Source: Sphingobacterium alimentarium (GTDB lineage: Bacteria > Bacteroidota > Bacteroidia > Sphingobacteriales > Sphingobacteriaceae). From it: a stretch of 33,388 bases of DNA. The translations under genes and the position numbers were made by a program. The stretch covers positions 1 through 33,388 of the forward strand of contig NZ_SMBZ01000044.1 of NCBI RefSeq assembly GCF_004342685.1, given 5' to 3'. The notes under the pieces were generated by a model. It made no database searches. It saw nothing but the letters and a program-made list of their open reading frames with translations, and was not told the DNA's origin. Below, one piece after another: positions 25,912 to 33,388 of the stretch (position 1 is its first letter; each line of letters starts with the position of its first letter).

Positions 25912-26445
25912 TTATGGAAGGATTTCTCCTTTGATATGGTAAAGGTTTTCGCCCATTCCCTTTACTTTCTGCTTCTTTATTATTTCATACAAGGCATCCG
26001 CCTTGTAGTGCAAGTGTTCTTGATTATTGAATAATAAATTATTAATCTCTTTATAGATTAAGATTTCGGAAGGATGTTCTTGGTTTGCTATAAGTTTTAC
26101 AATCAATTTTTCTTTACTATCCTGCAGGGATGAAGAATAAATTACTGTATCGCCGTTTATTGTTTTGTTTAAGCCATTAGCACTCATTTTATTTAAATTG
26201 ATGCCTGTAAAATGTGCTAATTCTTTTTGCCAGTCTGTAATGTTTACTTCCTTGGTTTCATTTGATTTGCCGTTGCTGACTGTTTTTTTGACTGTAGGGT
26301 TTACCTTTTTCAATTTGGCAATTTCATTTTCAAAAAACAGGTTCAAATCATATTCCTCCTCCAGACGAGCTTTTTCCATAGGTTGTTGACAGCTGTATAT
26401 GCTTACAGCTGTCAAGATTAGTCCTATAGTATTTATTTTTTTCAA
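25912..26445 (-). CDS. Hypothetical lipoprotein
   Basis: A 177-residue lipoprotein with signal MKKINTIGLILTAVSIYSC. Cys19 is the lipid site, and Tyr at -2 is slightly unusual. The start codon is TTG; no ATG fits the signal. The mature part is helical and charged (EEEYDLNLFFENEIAKLKKV, TDWQKELAHFTGINLNKM), then beta-prone (TVIYSSSLQDSKEKLIVKLI), ending GENLYHIKGEILP. No family recognised. It lies 14 bases after gpmI on the same strand and is probably cotranscribed with it. Confidence 0.65.
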   Translation of the reverse strand: MKKINTIGLILTAVSIYSCQQPMEKARLEEEYDLNLFFENEIAKLKKVNPTVKKTVSNGKSNETKEVNITDWQKELAHFTGINLNKMSANGLNKTINGDTVIYSSSLQDSKEKLIVKLIANQEHPSEILIYKEINNLLFNNQEHLHYKADALYEIIKKQKVKGMGENLYHIKGEILP

Positions 26446-26459
26446 GTTTCTAGTTAGTT

Positions 26460-27998
26460 TTAGTCTACCAACACTTTTCCTGTCATTTCCAAAGGAATAG
26501 TACAGTTTAATAAACGAAGAACCGTCGGCGCAATATCGCCCAATTTTCCGTCTTGTATAGCAGAATAGTCACGATCGATCAATACACAAGGAACCAAATT
26601 GGTTGTATGTGCTGTGTTTGGCGATCCATCTTCATTAAGCATGAATTCGGAATTACCGTGATCTGCTAATATAATAAATGAATATCCATTTTCTAACCCT
26701 GTTTCTACCACTTTTTGTAGACATGTGTCCACCGTTTCTACGGCTTTGATTACGGCTTCAAATACGCCCGTGTGACCTACCATATCTGGATTTGCAAAGT
26801 TAAGACAGATAAAATCAGGCTTTTCCTCTACAATATTTTTGCAAATAGCATCTGTGATTCCCCAAGCGCTCATTTCGGGTTGCAAATCGTAGGTTGCTAC
26901 CTTTGGTGATGGTATCAGCAATCTATTTTCTCCGTTGAATGCATCCTCACGACCTCCCGAAAAGAAGAAAGTCACATGTGGGTATTTTTCTGTTTCGGCA
27001 ATCCTAACTTGTGTTTTCCCTTGTGCTTCCAGCGCTTCTCCTAATGTATTACTTAGATTGTCCTTTTGAAAAATGACTTTGACACCTTTGAATGTATCAT
27101 CGTACGAGGTCATTGTCACGTAATACAAATTTAAAGGTACGATATTATATTCAGGAATTTCTTGCTGTGTTAATGCAATTGTAATTTCGCGACCGCGGTC
27201 TGTTCTAAAGTTAAAACAGATCACCACATCACCTTCTTGTATGAGGGCTTTTGGTGTGCCGTCCGGATTAGTTATAATTATTGGTTTTATAAACTCATCA
27301 GTCACGCCAGCAGCGTAAGAGGCTTCAATAGAAGCACGAAGATTGCTAGAAGGTAATCCAACACCTTTTGTCAGTAGGTCATAAGCTTCTTTTACACGTT
27401 CCCAACGATTATCTCTGTCCATCGCATAGTATCGACCGATGGCCGATGCAATAGTTCCAGTAGAATGGGTAAGGTGATCCTCTAAATCTTGAATATAACC
27501 TAGCGCACCATTAGGATCTGTATCTCTACCATCCAAAAATGCATGAATGAATACTTGATCATTTGTAAATCCAGCTACCTTCGCTGCATCACATAAAGCC
27601 TTCAGGTGCATGATATGCGAATGCACACCACCATCTGACAGCAGACCGATGAAATGTACATTTTTATTGTTTGCTTTGGCGTAGGCATAGGCATCTTGGA
27701 TTTCCTGATGCGTTTCAAAAAGACCATCCTTTGCCGCCTTATTAATGCGCCCAAGCTCTTGATACACCACTCTTCCGGCGCCCAGATTCATGTGCCCCAC
27801 TTCGGAATTACCCATTTGTCCTTCCGGCAGCCCTACGGCTTCGCCTGACGCTTCGAGTTTCGAATTGGGATATTGCTGTAATAATGAATTTAAAAATGGT
27901 GTTTGTGCTGCCAATACAGCATTAGAATTATCATTTTTGCCATAACCCAATCCATCCAGGATGATTAAGGCTACTTTCTTTTGATTTAAGTTGTCCAC
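26460..27998 (-). CDS. gpmI: 2,3-bisphosphoglycerate-independent phosphoglycerate mutase
   Basis: Interconverts 3- and 2-phosphoglycerate in glycolysis and gluconeogenesis using two Mn2+ ions. About 512 residues, the family length. Metal site Asp15 in LIILDGLGYG. The catalytic phosphoserine is Ser65 in GNSEVGHMNLGAGR. HAFLDGRDTDP, GRYYAMDRDNRWER, FRTDRGREI, NPDMVGHTG and LADHGNSE follow in order. The frame extends to a TTG at 28004, but a -7 box covers it. A GTG at 27998 giving (M)DNLNQKKVALII fits better and would make the message nearly leaderless. Confidence 0.95.
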   Translation of the reverse strand: MDNLNQKKVALIILDGLGYGKNDNSNAVLAAQTPFLNSLLQQYPNSKLEASGEAVGLPEGQMGNSEVGHMNLGAGRVVYQELGRINKAAKDGLFETHQEIQDAYAYAKANNKNVHFIGLLSDGGVHSHIMHLKALCDAAKVAGFTNDQVFIHAFLDGRDTDPNGALGYIQDLEDHLTHSTGTIASAIGRYYAMDRDNRWERVKEAYDLLTKGVGLPSSNLRASIEASYAAGVTDEFIKPIIITNPDGTPKALIQEGDVVICFNFRTDRGREITIALTQQEIPEYNIVPLNLYYVTMTSYDDTFKGVKVIFQKDNLSNTLGEALEAQGKTQVRIAETEKYPHVTFFFSGGREDAFNGENRLLIPSPKVATYDLQPEMSAWGITDAICKNIVEEKPDFICLNFANPDMVGHTGVFEAVIKAVETVDTCLQKVVETGLENGYSFIILADHGNSEFMLNEDGSPNTAHTTNLVPCVLIDRDYSAIQDGKLGDIAPTVLRLLNCTIPLEMTGKVLVD

Positions 27999-28001
27999 AT
28001 A

Positions 28002-28009
28002 CAAATATA
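28002..28009 (-). promoter_or_regulatory. Candidate -7 box of gpmI
   Basis: The minus strand reads TATATTTG, an exact TAnnTTTG match, ending four bases before the GTG start. Transcription would begin at or next to the start codon. No -33 TTTG is evident. Confidence 0.45.
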
Positions 28010-28092
28010 AAAAATCCCTAGCTATTGTTTTTTAATTTCTAAAATGAAATTAATCTATCTCAAATTCAACCCTTTTATTTAATTATTGTTGT

Positions 28093-28509
28093 ATGCACGA
28101 GGTGGTATTAATATATTCGCACAGGTTTTCTATGATGCTTATGACGTATATATTAATTCTCTTCACGACATTATTTCAGTTGGATGTCAATAATGACCTC
28201 GAAAACAGGTTGTTTGTGGCATTGGAAAAAGGAAATGGCAAAGAATTAAGCAAACATTTTACTTCTTCTGTACGAATATCGGTCAATCAAGATTCTCGAT
28301 TGACTACCAAATTTCAAGCTGAATTAATTTTGGAAGATTATTTGAATAGCAATAAATTAGTAAATATTAAAAAAACTGACGTCAGTGAGGAATTAAGTAA
28401 GCAGTGTATAGTGTTCGAGGCTGTGTCTAACAGAAGAAAGGTGCGGATTTTCATAAAATTTATTCACTTGAAAGGAACAGACTATATATCAGAATTTAGG
28501 ATTGATTAG
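28093..28509 (+). CDS. DUF4783-type secreted protein
   Basis: Up to 138 residues; the true start may be Met14 (28132), giving a compact signal MMLMTYILILFTTLFQ. The mature domain (NDLENRLFVALEKGNGKELS, then HFTSSVRISVNQDSRLTTKF and ELILEDYLNSN) matches the DUF4783 type found next to nadC in many Bacteroidota, an NTF2-like small fold. No catalytic residues are recognised. It lies 73 bases upstream of nadC and is probably cotranscribed with it. Confidence 0.75.
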   Translation: MHEVVLIYSHRFSMMLMTYILILFTTLFQLDVNNDLENRLFVALEKGNGKELSKHFTSSVRISVNQDSRLTTKFQAELILEDYLNSNKLVNIKKTDVSEELSKQCIVFEAVSNRRKVRIFIKFIHLKGTDYISEFRID

Positions 28510-28582
28510 AAATATATTTTACTACAATTTATATTTTACTCATCTTAGTAAACAAAAATTATCGTGTCTTTAAAATAACAGG

Positions 28583-29440
28583 ATGGAATTAGCATTTAAG
28601 CAGCAATTAAAATCATTTATTGAGCAGGCTATTATAGAGGATGTGCAAGATGGGGACCATACCACGTTAGCGTCATTACCTGAGGATAAATTGGGTGAAG
28701 CAAAATTATTAGTGAAGGATGTCGGAATAATTGCTGGTGTAGAAGTAGGAGTAGCGATTTTTAAACAGATCGACGAAACATTGGAAGTCAATGTGCTAAT
28801 CCAGGACGGGCTAGAAGTCAAATATGGCGATATCGTACTGTACGTGAAAGGAAATATCCACTCTATACTTAAGGCAGAGCGTCTCGTCCTAAATATTATG
28901 CAAAGAATGTCGGGGATAGCATCCCGGACCGCAGAATACGTGAAAGAATTGGAAGGTACAAGTACACAAGTTTTGGATACGCGTAAAACGACACCATTAC
29001 TTCGGTTTTTGGAAAAACGTGCAGTAGCGATTGGCGGGGGCGTAAATCACCGTTTTGGTCTTTATGATATGATATTGATCAAAGATAATCACGTGGACTA
29101 TGCGGGTTCGATTAGTCAGGCTGTCAACAATGCAATACAGTATAAAAATCAAAAGGGGATACAAATTCCTATTGAGGTCGAAGTACGTAACTTTGAGGAG
29201 TTGAATGAATTATTGGCTTGTGAAGGTGTGGATAGAGTGATGTTTGATAACTTTTCGCCTGAGGATGTTAAGAAAGCAGTGAATCTAGTCGGGGATAGAT
29301 TGGTTACAGAAGCCTCGGGAGGTATTACCTTGTCAACGATTCGTTCGTATGCGCTGTCAGGTGTAAATTATGTTTCTGTAGGAGCTTTGACGCATTCAGT
29401 TAAGAGTTTGGATTTGAGTTTGAAAGCTAAGCTTATTTAG
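28583..29440 (+). CDS. nadC: Nicotinate-nucleotide pyrophosphorylase (carboxylating)
   Basis: Converts quinolinate and PRPP to nicotinate mononucleotide in de novo NAD synthesis. 285 residues, the usual length. Motifs: EDVQDGDHTTLASLP near the N-terminus, LNIMQRMSGIASRTA, LDTRKTTPLLRFLEK, GGGVNHRFGLYDMILIKDNH (PRPP/quinolinate-binding basic residues), EVEVRNFEE and EASGGITLSTIRSYA. It lies between DUF4783 and plsY, all on the plus strand. Confidence 0.96.
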   Translation: MELAFKQQLKSFIEQAIIEDVQDGDHTTLASLPEDKLGEAKLLVKDVGIIAGVEVGVAIFKQIDETLEVNVLIQDGLEVKYGDIVLYVKGNIHSILKAERLVLNIMQRMSGIASRTAEYVKELEGTSTQVLDTRKTTPLLRFLEKRAVAIGGGVNHRFGLYDMILIKDNHVDYAGSISQAVNNAIQYKNQKGIQIPIEVEVRNFEELNELLACEGVDRVMFDNFSPEDVKKAVNLVGDRLVTEASGGITLSTIRSYALSGVNYVSVGALTHSVKSLDLSLKAKLI

Positions 29441-29468
29441 TAATTTTGTTTAGGAATTAAATATTTTA

Positions 29469-30116
29469 ATGATTTCATTATATCTATTTGGTATTGTCGT
29501 ATTGGCCTATTTGTTTGGATCCATCCCTACCGCAGTCTGGTTTGGTCAAGCATTCTATGGCGTAGATGTACGCGAGTATGGGAGTGGGAATGCTGGGGCG
29601 ACTAATACATTTCGTGTATTGGGTAAGAAAGCGGGAATAATTGTAATGTGTGTGGATATTTTCAAAGGATGGACAGCGACAAACTTACCCCATTTGTTTG
29701 ATTCTTCTATTGTGGGAACTACTGATTCTATTTCCTTTGTGAACTTTCAGCTGGCTTTAGGTGTTATAGCTGTGTTGGGTCATTTGTTTCCTGTTTTTGC
29801 GGGATTCAGAGGAGGAAAAGGGGTAGCAACCTTATTTGGGATGGTCATAGCCATTCAGCCGATGGCGGCATTGTGCTGTGTCACTGTATTTCTGGTTTGC
29901 TTAATTATCAGCAACTATGTTTCATTAAGCTCGATATCAGCAGGATTTACATTCCCTATTAGTTTAGCCCTCATTATCAAAACGACAGTACCATCAGTTA
30001 TGCTGTATGCGATTGCAATATGTATTTTGATATTGATTACTCATCAAAAAAATATAGAAAGGCTACTGAAAGGCAAGGAGTCGAAAATCTACTTATTTAA
30101 AAAGTCAGAAAAATAA
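29469..30116 (+). CDS. plsY: Glycerol-3-phosphate acyltransferase PlsY
   Basis: An inner-membrane enzyme that transfers acyl groups from acyl-phosphate to glycerol-3-phosphate, the first step of phospholipid synthesis. 215 residues with about five membrane segments. Conserved loops: FGSIPTAVWFG, YGSGNAGATNTFRVLG (about 37-52), GHLFPVFAGFRGGKGVATLFG (about 100-120) and the C-terminal ITHQKNIERLLKGKE. It starts 28 bases after nadC and may share its transcript. Confidence 0.95.
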   Translation: MISLYLFGIVVLAYLFGSIPTAVWFGQAFYGVDVREYGSGNAGATNTFRVLGKKAGIIVMCVDIFKGWTATNLPHLFDSSIVGTTDSISFVNFQLALGVIAVLGHLFPVFAGFRGGKGVATLFGMVIAIQPMAALCCVTVFLVCLIISNYVSLSSISAGFTFPISLALIIKTTVPSVMLYAIAICILILITHQKNIERLLKGKESKIYLFKKSEK

Positions 30117-30187
30117 TTTCAAGAATTAAACTTTTAGGAACTATTATTGTATAATATATTAATAGGGTAAAAAATTAATAAACAATT

Positions 30188-30997
30188 ATGAGAAAGATAT
30201 TTACATATGCCTCTTATCTGTTATTAGGCGCTACGCTGTGGGGCTGTGCGACATCAGCAGTCACAGGAAGAAGATATTTAAAACTTATTGATAGTGAAAC
30301 TATTAATAACCAAGCCTCTTTAGCTTATAAAGAGTTTTTATCAAGTGCAGGTACAAAAGTTGTAACTGGTACATCTCAGGCTACTGCGGTGAAGCGTGTA
30401 GGAAATAATCTAGCACTAGCCACCCAACGCTACTTACAGCAAATAGGTCGTGCAGATCAGTTTAATTTCAATTGGGAATTCAATTTGATTCAGAATGACG
30501 ATTTGAATGCGTGGTGTATGCCAGGTGGTAAAGTTGCAGTATATACGGGTATTTTGAAGGTGACTGGAACTGAAGGTGGTCTAGCTACGGTAATGGGACA
30601 CGAAATTGCGCATGCTATCGAAGAGCACTCTGTAGCGCAAGCTTCAAATCAAATGGCATTGCAATTGGGAGCACAGGTAATTGGTGCAGCATCCCAAATG
30701 TCCAATAGCAAAGGTGTAGCTGTGATTAATCAGCTATATGGTATCGGAGCGCCGATAGGTATGTTGAAATTTTCCAGAAATGATGAGTTGGCAGCTGATA
30801 AGGCAGGGTTAATTATTATGGCAATGGCTGGATATGATCCAAATGAATCAATTAAATTTTGGGAAAGAATGGCGTCTGCAAAGTCAAGTGCTAGCGGAAC
30901 ACCTCCAGAATGGTTGAGTACTCACCCGAGTGATGCTCGTCGTATTTCGCAACTCCAAGCCTTAGTGCCTGAAGCTATGAAATATTACAAAAAATAA
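30188..30997 (+). CDS. M48-family metallopeptidase, lipoprotein
   Basis: 269 residues. Signal peptide with lipobox LWGC (Cys20), so it is anchored in a membrane. The zinc motif HEIAH has His138, Glu139 and His142 in VMGHEIAHAIEEHS; the third ligand is likely the Glu in NDELAADKAG. WCMPGGKVAVYTGIL precedes it and PPEWLSTHPSDARRI follows, the usual pattern of small periplasmic M48 (LoiP/YcaL-like) quality-control proteases. The specific substrate is unknown. A strong bidirectional terminator follows. Confidence 0.92.
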   Translation: MRKIFTYASYLLLGATLWGCATSAVTGRRYLKLIDSETINNQASLAYKEFLSSAGTKVVTGTSQATAVKRVGNNLALATQRYLQQIGRADQFNFNWEFNLIQNDDLNAWCMPGGKVAVYTGILKVTGTEGGLATVMGHEIAHAIEEHSVAQASNQMALQLGAQVIGAASQMSNSKGVAVINQLYGIGAPIGMLKFSRNDELAADKAGLIIMAMAGYDPNESIKFWERMASAKSSASGTPPEWLSTHPSDARRISQLQALVPEAMKYYKK

Positions 30998-31019
30998 AGT
31001 ATATTGAAGTTTAGCAATA

Positions 31020-31054
31020 AAAAAATCCCGTTCAAGATGAATGGGATTTTTTGT
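31020..31054. terminator. Bidirectional terminator between the M48 gene and queE
   Basis: A 15-base stem (31020-31034 with 31038-31052, one G-U pair) with loop AGA. Six T residues end the plus strand, and the A run gives T residues on the minus strand. Confidence 0.85.
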
Positions 31055-31677
31055 TAAGGTATATTGAGATACTTGTGTGTCTGTAAGGAGATATTCCATT
31101 TCGGATTGTCTTTGACATAATCAATGATCAGTGGTGTGACTTCTGCAGCTTTAGACCATTCGGGTTGCAAGTATAATTTGCATGCAGGATTTACTCTTGA
31201 AGCATGCTCTTCAGCCCATAAGAAATCACTTTTGTTGAAAATGATAACTTTAAGTTCGCCAGCTGCTGCTGATACTTCAGGAAGCGGGGATTTAAATTTT
31301 TTGGGTGAGAGACAGATCCAATCCCAATGTCCACTTAGCGGATATGCACCCGAAGTTTCTATAAAAGTTTGTATGCCTTGATCTTTCAATTTCAGTGTTA
31401 AGGAATCCAAATTGTACAATAAAGGTTCTCCACCCGTAATCACCACTGTCTGTGCCGGATGTTGTTTTGCGTTATGCACGATGGTATCCGTATGTGTCAA
31501 AGGATGAAGTGAAGCATCCCAACTTTCTTTTACGTCACACCAATGGCATCCCACGTCACAGCCGCCTAATCGAATAAAATAAGCAGCTTTACCGGTGTGA
31601 TATCCTTCTCCTTGTATCGTATAAAATTCCTCCATCAGAGGTAATAATGAGCCATCCTCAGGTACTTGATGTGACAT
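31054..31677 (-). CDS. queE: 7-carboxy-7-deazaguanine synthase
   Basis: A radical SAM enzyme converting 6-carboxytetrahydropterin to 7-carboxy-7-deazaguanine in queuosine/preQ0 synthesis. 207 residues. Motifs: MEEFYTIQGEGYHTGKAAYF, then RLGGCDVGCHWCDVKESW with Cys40, Cys44 and Cys47. TGGEPLLYN and the C-terminal SLQTHKYLNIP follow. The start is the ATG at 31677; the frame extends to a TTG at 31698, which lies inside the -7 box. Other queuosine genes are not in the window. Confidence 0.94.
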   Translation of the reverse strand: MSHQVPEDGSLLPLMEEFYTIQGEGYHTGKAAYFIRLGGCDVGCHWCDVKESWDASLHPLTHTDTIVHNAKQHPAQTVVITGGEPLLYNLDSLTLKLKDQGIQTFIETSGAYPLSGHWDWICLSPKKFKSPLPEVSAAAGELKVIIFNKSDFLWAEEHASRVNPACKLYLQPEWSKAAEVTPLIIDYVKDNPKWNISLQTHKYLNIP

Positions 31678-31695
31678 TCTTTCAATTTTAGAATG

Positions 31696-31703
31696 CAAAG
31701 GTA
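31696..31703 (-). promoter_or_regulatory. -7 box of queE
   Basis: The minus strand reads TACCTTTG, an exact TAnnTTTG match, 18 bases before the ATG at 31677. This decides the start codon. The -33 element is not clear. Confidence 0.5.
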
Positions 31704-31753
31704 CGATTAATTCCTTTTAACTCCTTGCACCTAAACAGTAGTGCTTGTATTAA

Positions 31754-31785
31754 TTGGTTATTTCAATGTCAAAATGGTATATTTG
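31754..31785 (+). promoter_or_regulatory. Promoter of the adhesin-like gene
   Basis: TTG (31754-31756), 21 bases, then TATATTTG (31778-31785), an exact -7 box. The ATG at 31810 lies 24 bases further on, so upstream in-frame starts at 31741 are excluded. Confidence 0.55.
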
Positions 31786-31809
31786 ATAAAGTTACCCCTA
31801 ACCCAAATT

Positions 31810-33170
31810 ATGAGAATTGCCTCACGAATTTTCGTGTTATTTCTGTTATGTTTTCATGTGCTATCTACTTATGCAGATGGGTCTAAGGATTTGTACCCTG
31901 CCGAAATAAGAGGTGGTAGGGCCTTCATGGAAAGCTATATCGTAAATAATTTTGGAATGCTTGTCCATCCATTCTACAATTATGGAAAGCATTATGCCTA
32001 TGTGCGCAAAGGGGAGGTGCTTGCTGTTGCATCAAGTGCTCAAGGTTTAGGTGCGGGGGCTATTCGTGTGTTCAGCCTCACTGGAAACATATATACGCCC
32101 AATTCAGCTGCAATTGGCCGGATTGAAGGAAGGCCCGGAATGAGCAATCGACAAGCAGAGCTTGCCGGCCCACGGGATGGATATGAGGCTTTTGAAATTG
32201 TGGTGGAAGAGGAAGGAATATGGACGGTGGAATTTATCTCACCCTTCGGCAATTCACAAATCCCAAATATTCTAGCCGATGAAGAATGGACGCAATGGGA
32301 TAATCAAAATTTTATAGCTGCTTGGGATGGTTTAGTCCGAAATAGTAATAATACAGCGTGGCTGACCGGCCGTGTGTTTACAAATGTGCTGAATTTGTAT
32401 ATGAATGGAGCCAATATGGCTGACATGGAACGCGCTTTTTATTCTAACAATTTTGTGCTGACTAAAGACGGCTATCTGTATCGTGTGGGTGGTAACGGAA
32501 GTATTGGATTGCGATTCACATATTTTGTCAATAATTCGGGATTTTGAATCCTGATGGTTCTCCAAGTTACAAAAGCTCCACCTGGAGTTACAATGCGCAT
32601 ATACACGATCCCAATAGTGCGGATATAGACAATCAATACGTGACCCACAAGATATTCTACACGCTTCCCAAGTAAGATCTTCCCAAGCAAAGCAGGAGTA
32701 AGGATGGTGCGACTTGGCTGCTCAATACGGCACAGATACCCAAAGTATCCAATATTCAGATCGGCGTGTCAGAAGGTACGTTAAGTCATATTAATACCAA
32801 GGGATCCGTCATCACCTTCGATACCAATTATGTAGGTAGGTATAAAGTCACTGTCAAAAGTAAAGATTCTCAATACGACTTTACACCATATGAAACCATC
32901 ATACAAGCAAAGGTAGGAGCGAATGGTTTTATCTGGCCTGGTAAAGACGGTAATGGGAATCTTCTTCCTGTGGGAAAATATGAAATTGAAGTTTCAATTG
33001 CCTCCATCGAAGGCGAAGTTCATTTTCCGTATTTTGATATGGAAATAAATCCTAATGGGCTTAAATTAGAACGTTATGATAGGCTTACAGAGAGCTATGA
33101 ATCGGCAATTTTGTATTGGGATGATAGCCTCATTCCTTTAGACCTGAATTCGATTATTAATTCTATTTAA
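31810..33170 (+). pseudogene. Secreted adhesin-like surface protein, decayed
   Basis: The N-terminus MRIASRIFVLFLLCFHVLST is a signal peptide. The frame to 32547 has beta-rich repeats (FMESYIVNNFGMLVHPFYNY, GRVFTNVLNLYMNGANMADM). At 32542-32545 a T run lacks one base; the -1 frame then continues (LNPDGSPSYKSSTWSYNAHI). A TAA at 32673 stops it, caused by a 15-base duplication of CTTCCCAAG (32664 and 32679). After the stop the same frame resumes, QIGVSEGTLSHINTKGSV, up to 33170, including the surface-protein signature FIWPGKDGNGNLLPVGKYEI. The last part (AILYWDDSLI...) looks cut off by the adjacent IS982 element. The intact parent was probably a large Bacteroidota surface protein; specific function unknown. 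Confidence 0.65.
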
Positions 33171-33241
33171 AATTGCAATCATGGTGGTAAATGTTTATAT
33201 TTAAGTGTCTGAAATTTAAATATTTAACAATACACCAGACC

Positions 33242-33388
33242 ATGATTACATACGATAAAGTTACCGATATTTTCTGCATAGTTGATGAATTTTCAAGAAC
33301 TTTGAAAAAAACACTAAAAACTTCATCATTGGGAAGGCTTCAAGACGACCAGCAACCATGTCAAATAGTGAGATCATTAGTATCCTAC
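33242..33388 (+). mobile_element. IS982-family transposase, N-terminal part, frameshifted (partial)
   Basis: The ATG at 33242 begins MITYDKVTDIFCIVDEFSRT, the conserved start of Bacteroidota IS982-type transposases. After about 30 residues the frame goes off (LGRLQDDQQP). Shifting by one base at about 33331-33336 restores the family block GKASRRPATMSNSEIISIL, matching K.KPTMS.SEI.TI. The element runs off the window. Its left terminal repeat was not identified within 33171-33241. It likely truncated the adhesin-like gene to its left. Confidence 0.6.

Overview
The window looks like part of a Bacteroidota chromosome, most likely Sphingobacteriaceae (Sphingobacterium-like). The DNA is AT-rich. 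Many genes are preceded by the Bacteroidota -7 box TAnnTTTG, sometimes with TTTG 20 bases upstream, and Shine-Dalgarno sites are weak. The gene families also fit: monomeric isocitrate dehydrogenase, Bacteroidota cold-shock proteins with a lysine-rich N-terminus, CxxC-AraC regulators, DUF4783 beside nadC, and the ligase-associated repair cluster.

Layout. 1-154 is the end of an IS66-type element, abutting a small lipoprotein gene. 854-3067 is monomeric NADP isocitrate dehydrogenase with a strong terminator. 3253-4214 holds small membrane-protein genes, one broken by two single-base frameshifts. 4332-5038 is a convergent pair of cold-shock-domain genes sharing a hairpin, followed by lipoate-protein ligase. 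6198-8550 is a divergent module: an HTH regulator facing a frameshifted surface-repeat protein and a beta-barrel protein. 8633-9872 is a TetR regulator with a nitroreductase, with a clear operator over the promoter. 10053-10838 is a patatin-like lipase. 10971-13252 is hisG-hisD preceded by a His-rich leader peptide and an attenuator-like hairpin. 13441-15033 is a secreted M60-type metallopeptidase with a LacI-type palindrome upstream. 15081-16138 holds two small hypothetical proteins.

16218-21932 is a four-gene DNA-repair operon: MBL-fold exonuclease, ATP-dependent DNA ligase, Lhr-Core-type helicase, PdeM-type nuclease. It is followed by a GNAT acetyltransferase, a CxxC-AraC regulator and a YdeI/OmdA-like protein. 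23868-25903 is a second repair-associated pair, a radical SAM protein and its DUF4130-type partner, with a 9-bp inverted repeat over the promoter. 25912-31677 is mostly housekeeping: lipoprotein, gpmI, DUF4783, nadC, plsY, M48 peptidase, queE. 31810-33170 is the decayed remnant of a secreted adhesin-like gene, and 33242-33388 is the start of a frameshifted IS982-type transposase.

Themes. Transcription control is unusually readable: one amino-acid attenuator and several operator candidates sit on or beside promoters. Five single-base losses in short homopolymer runs fall in four non-essential loci, while the large conserved genes are intact. No rRNA, tRNA, CRISPR array or phage module was seen.
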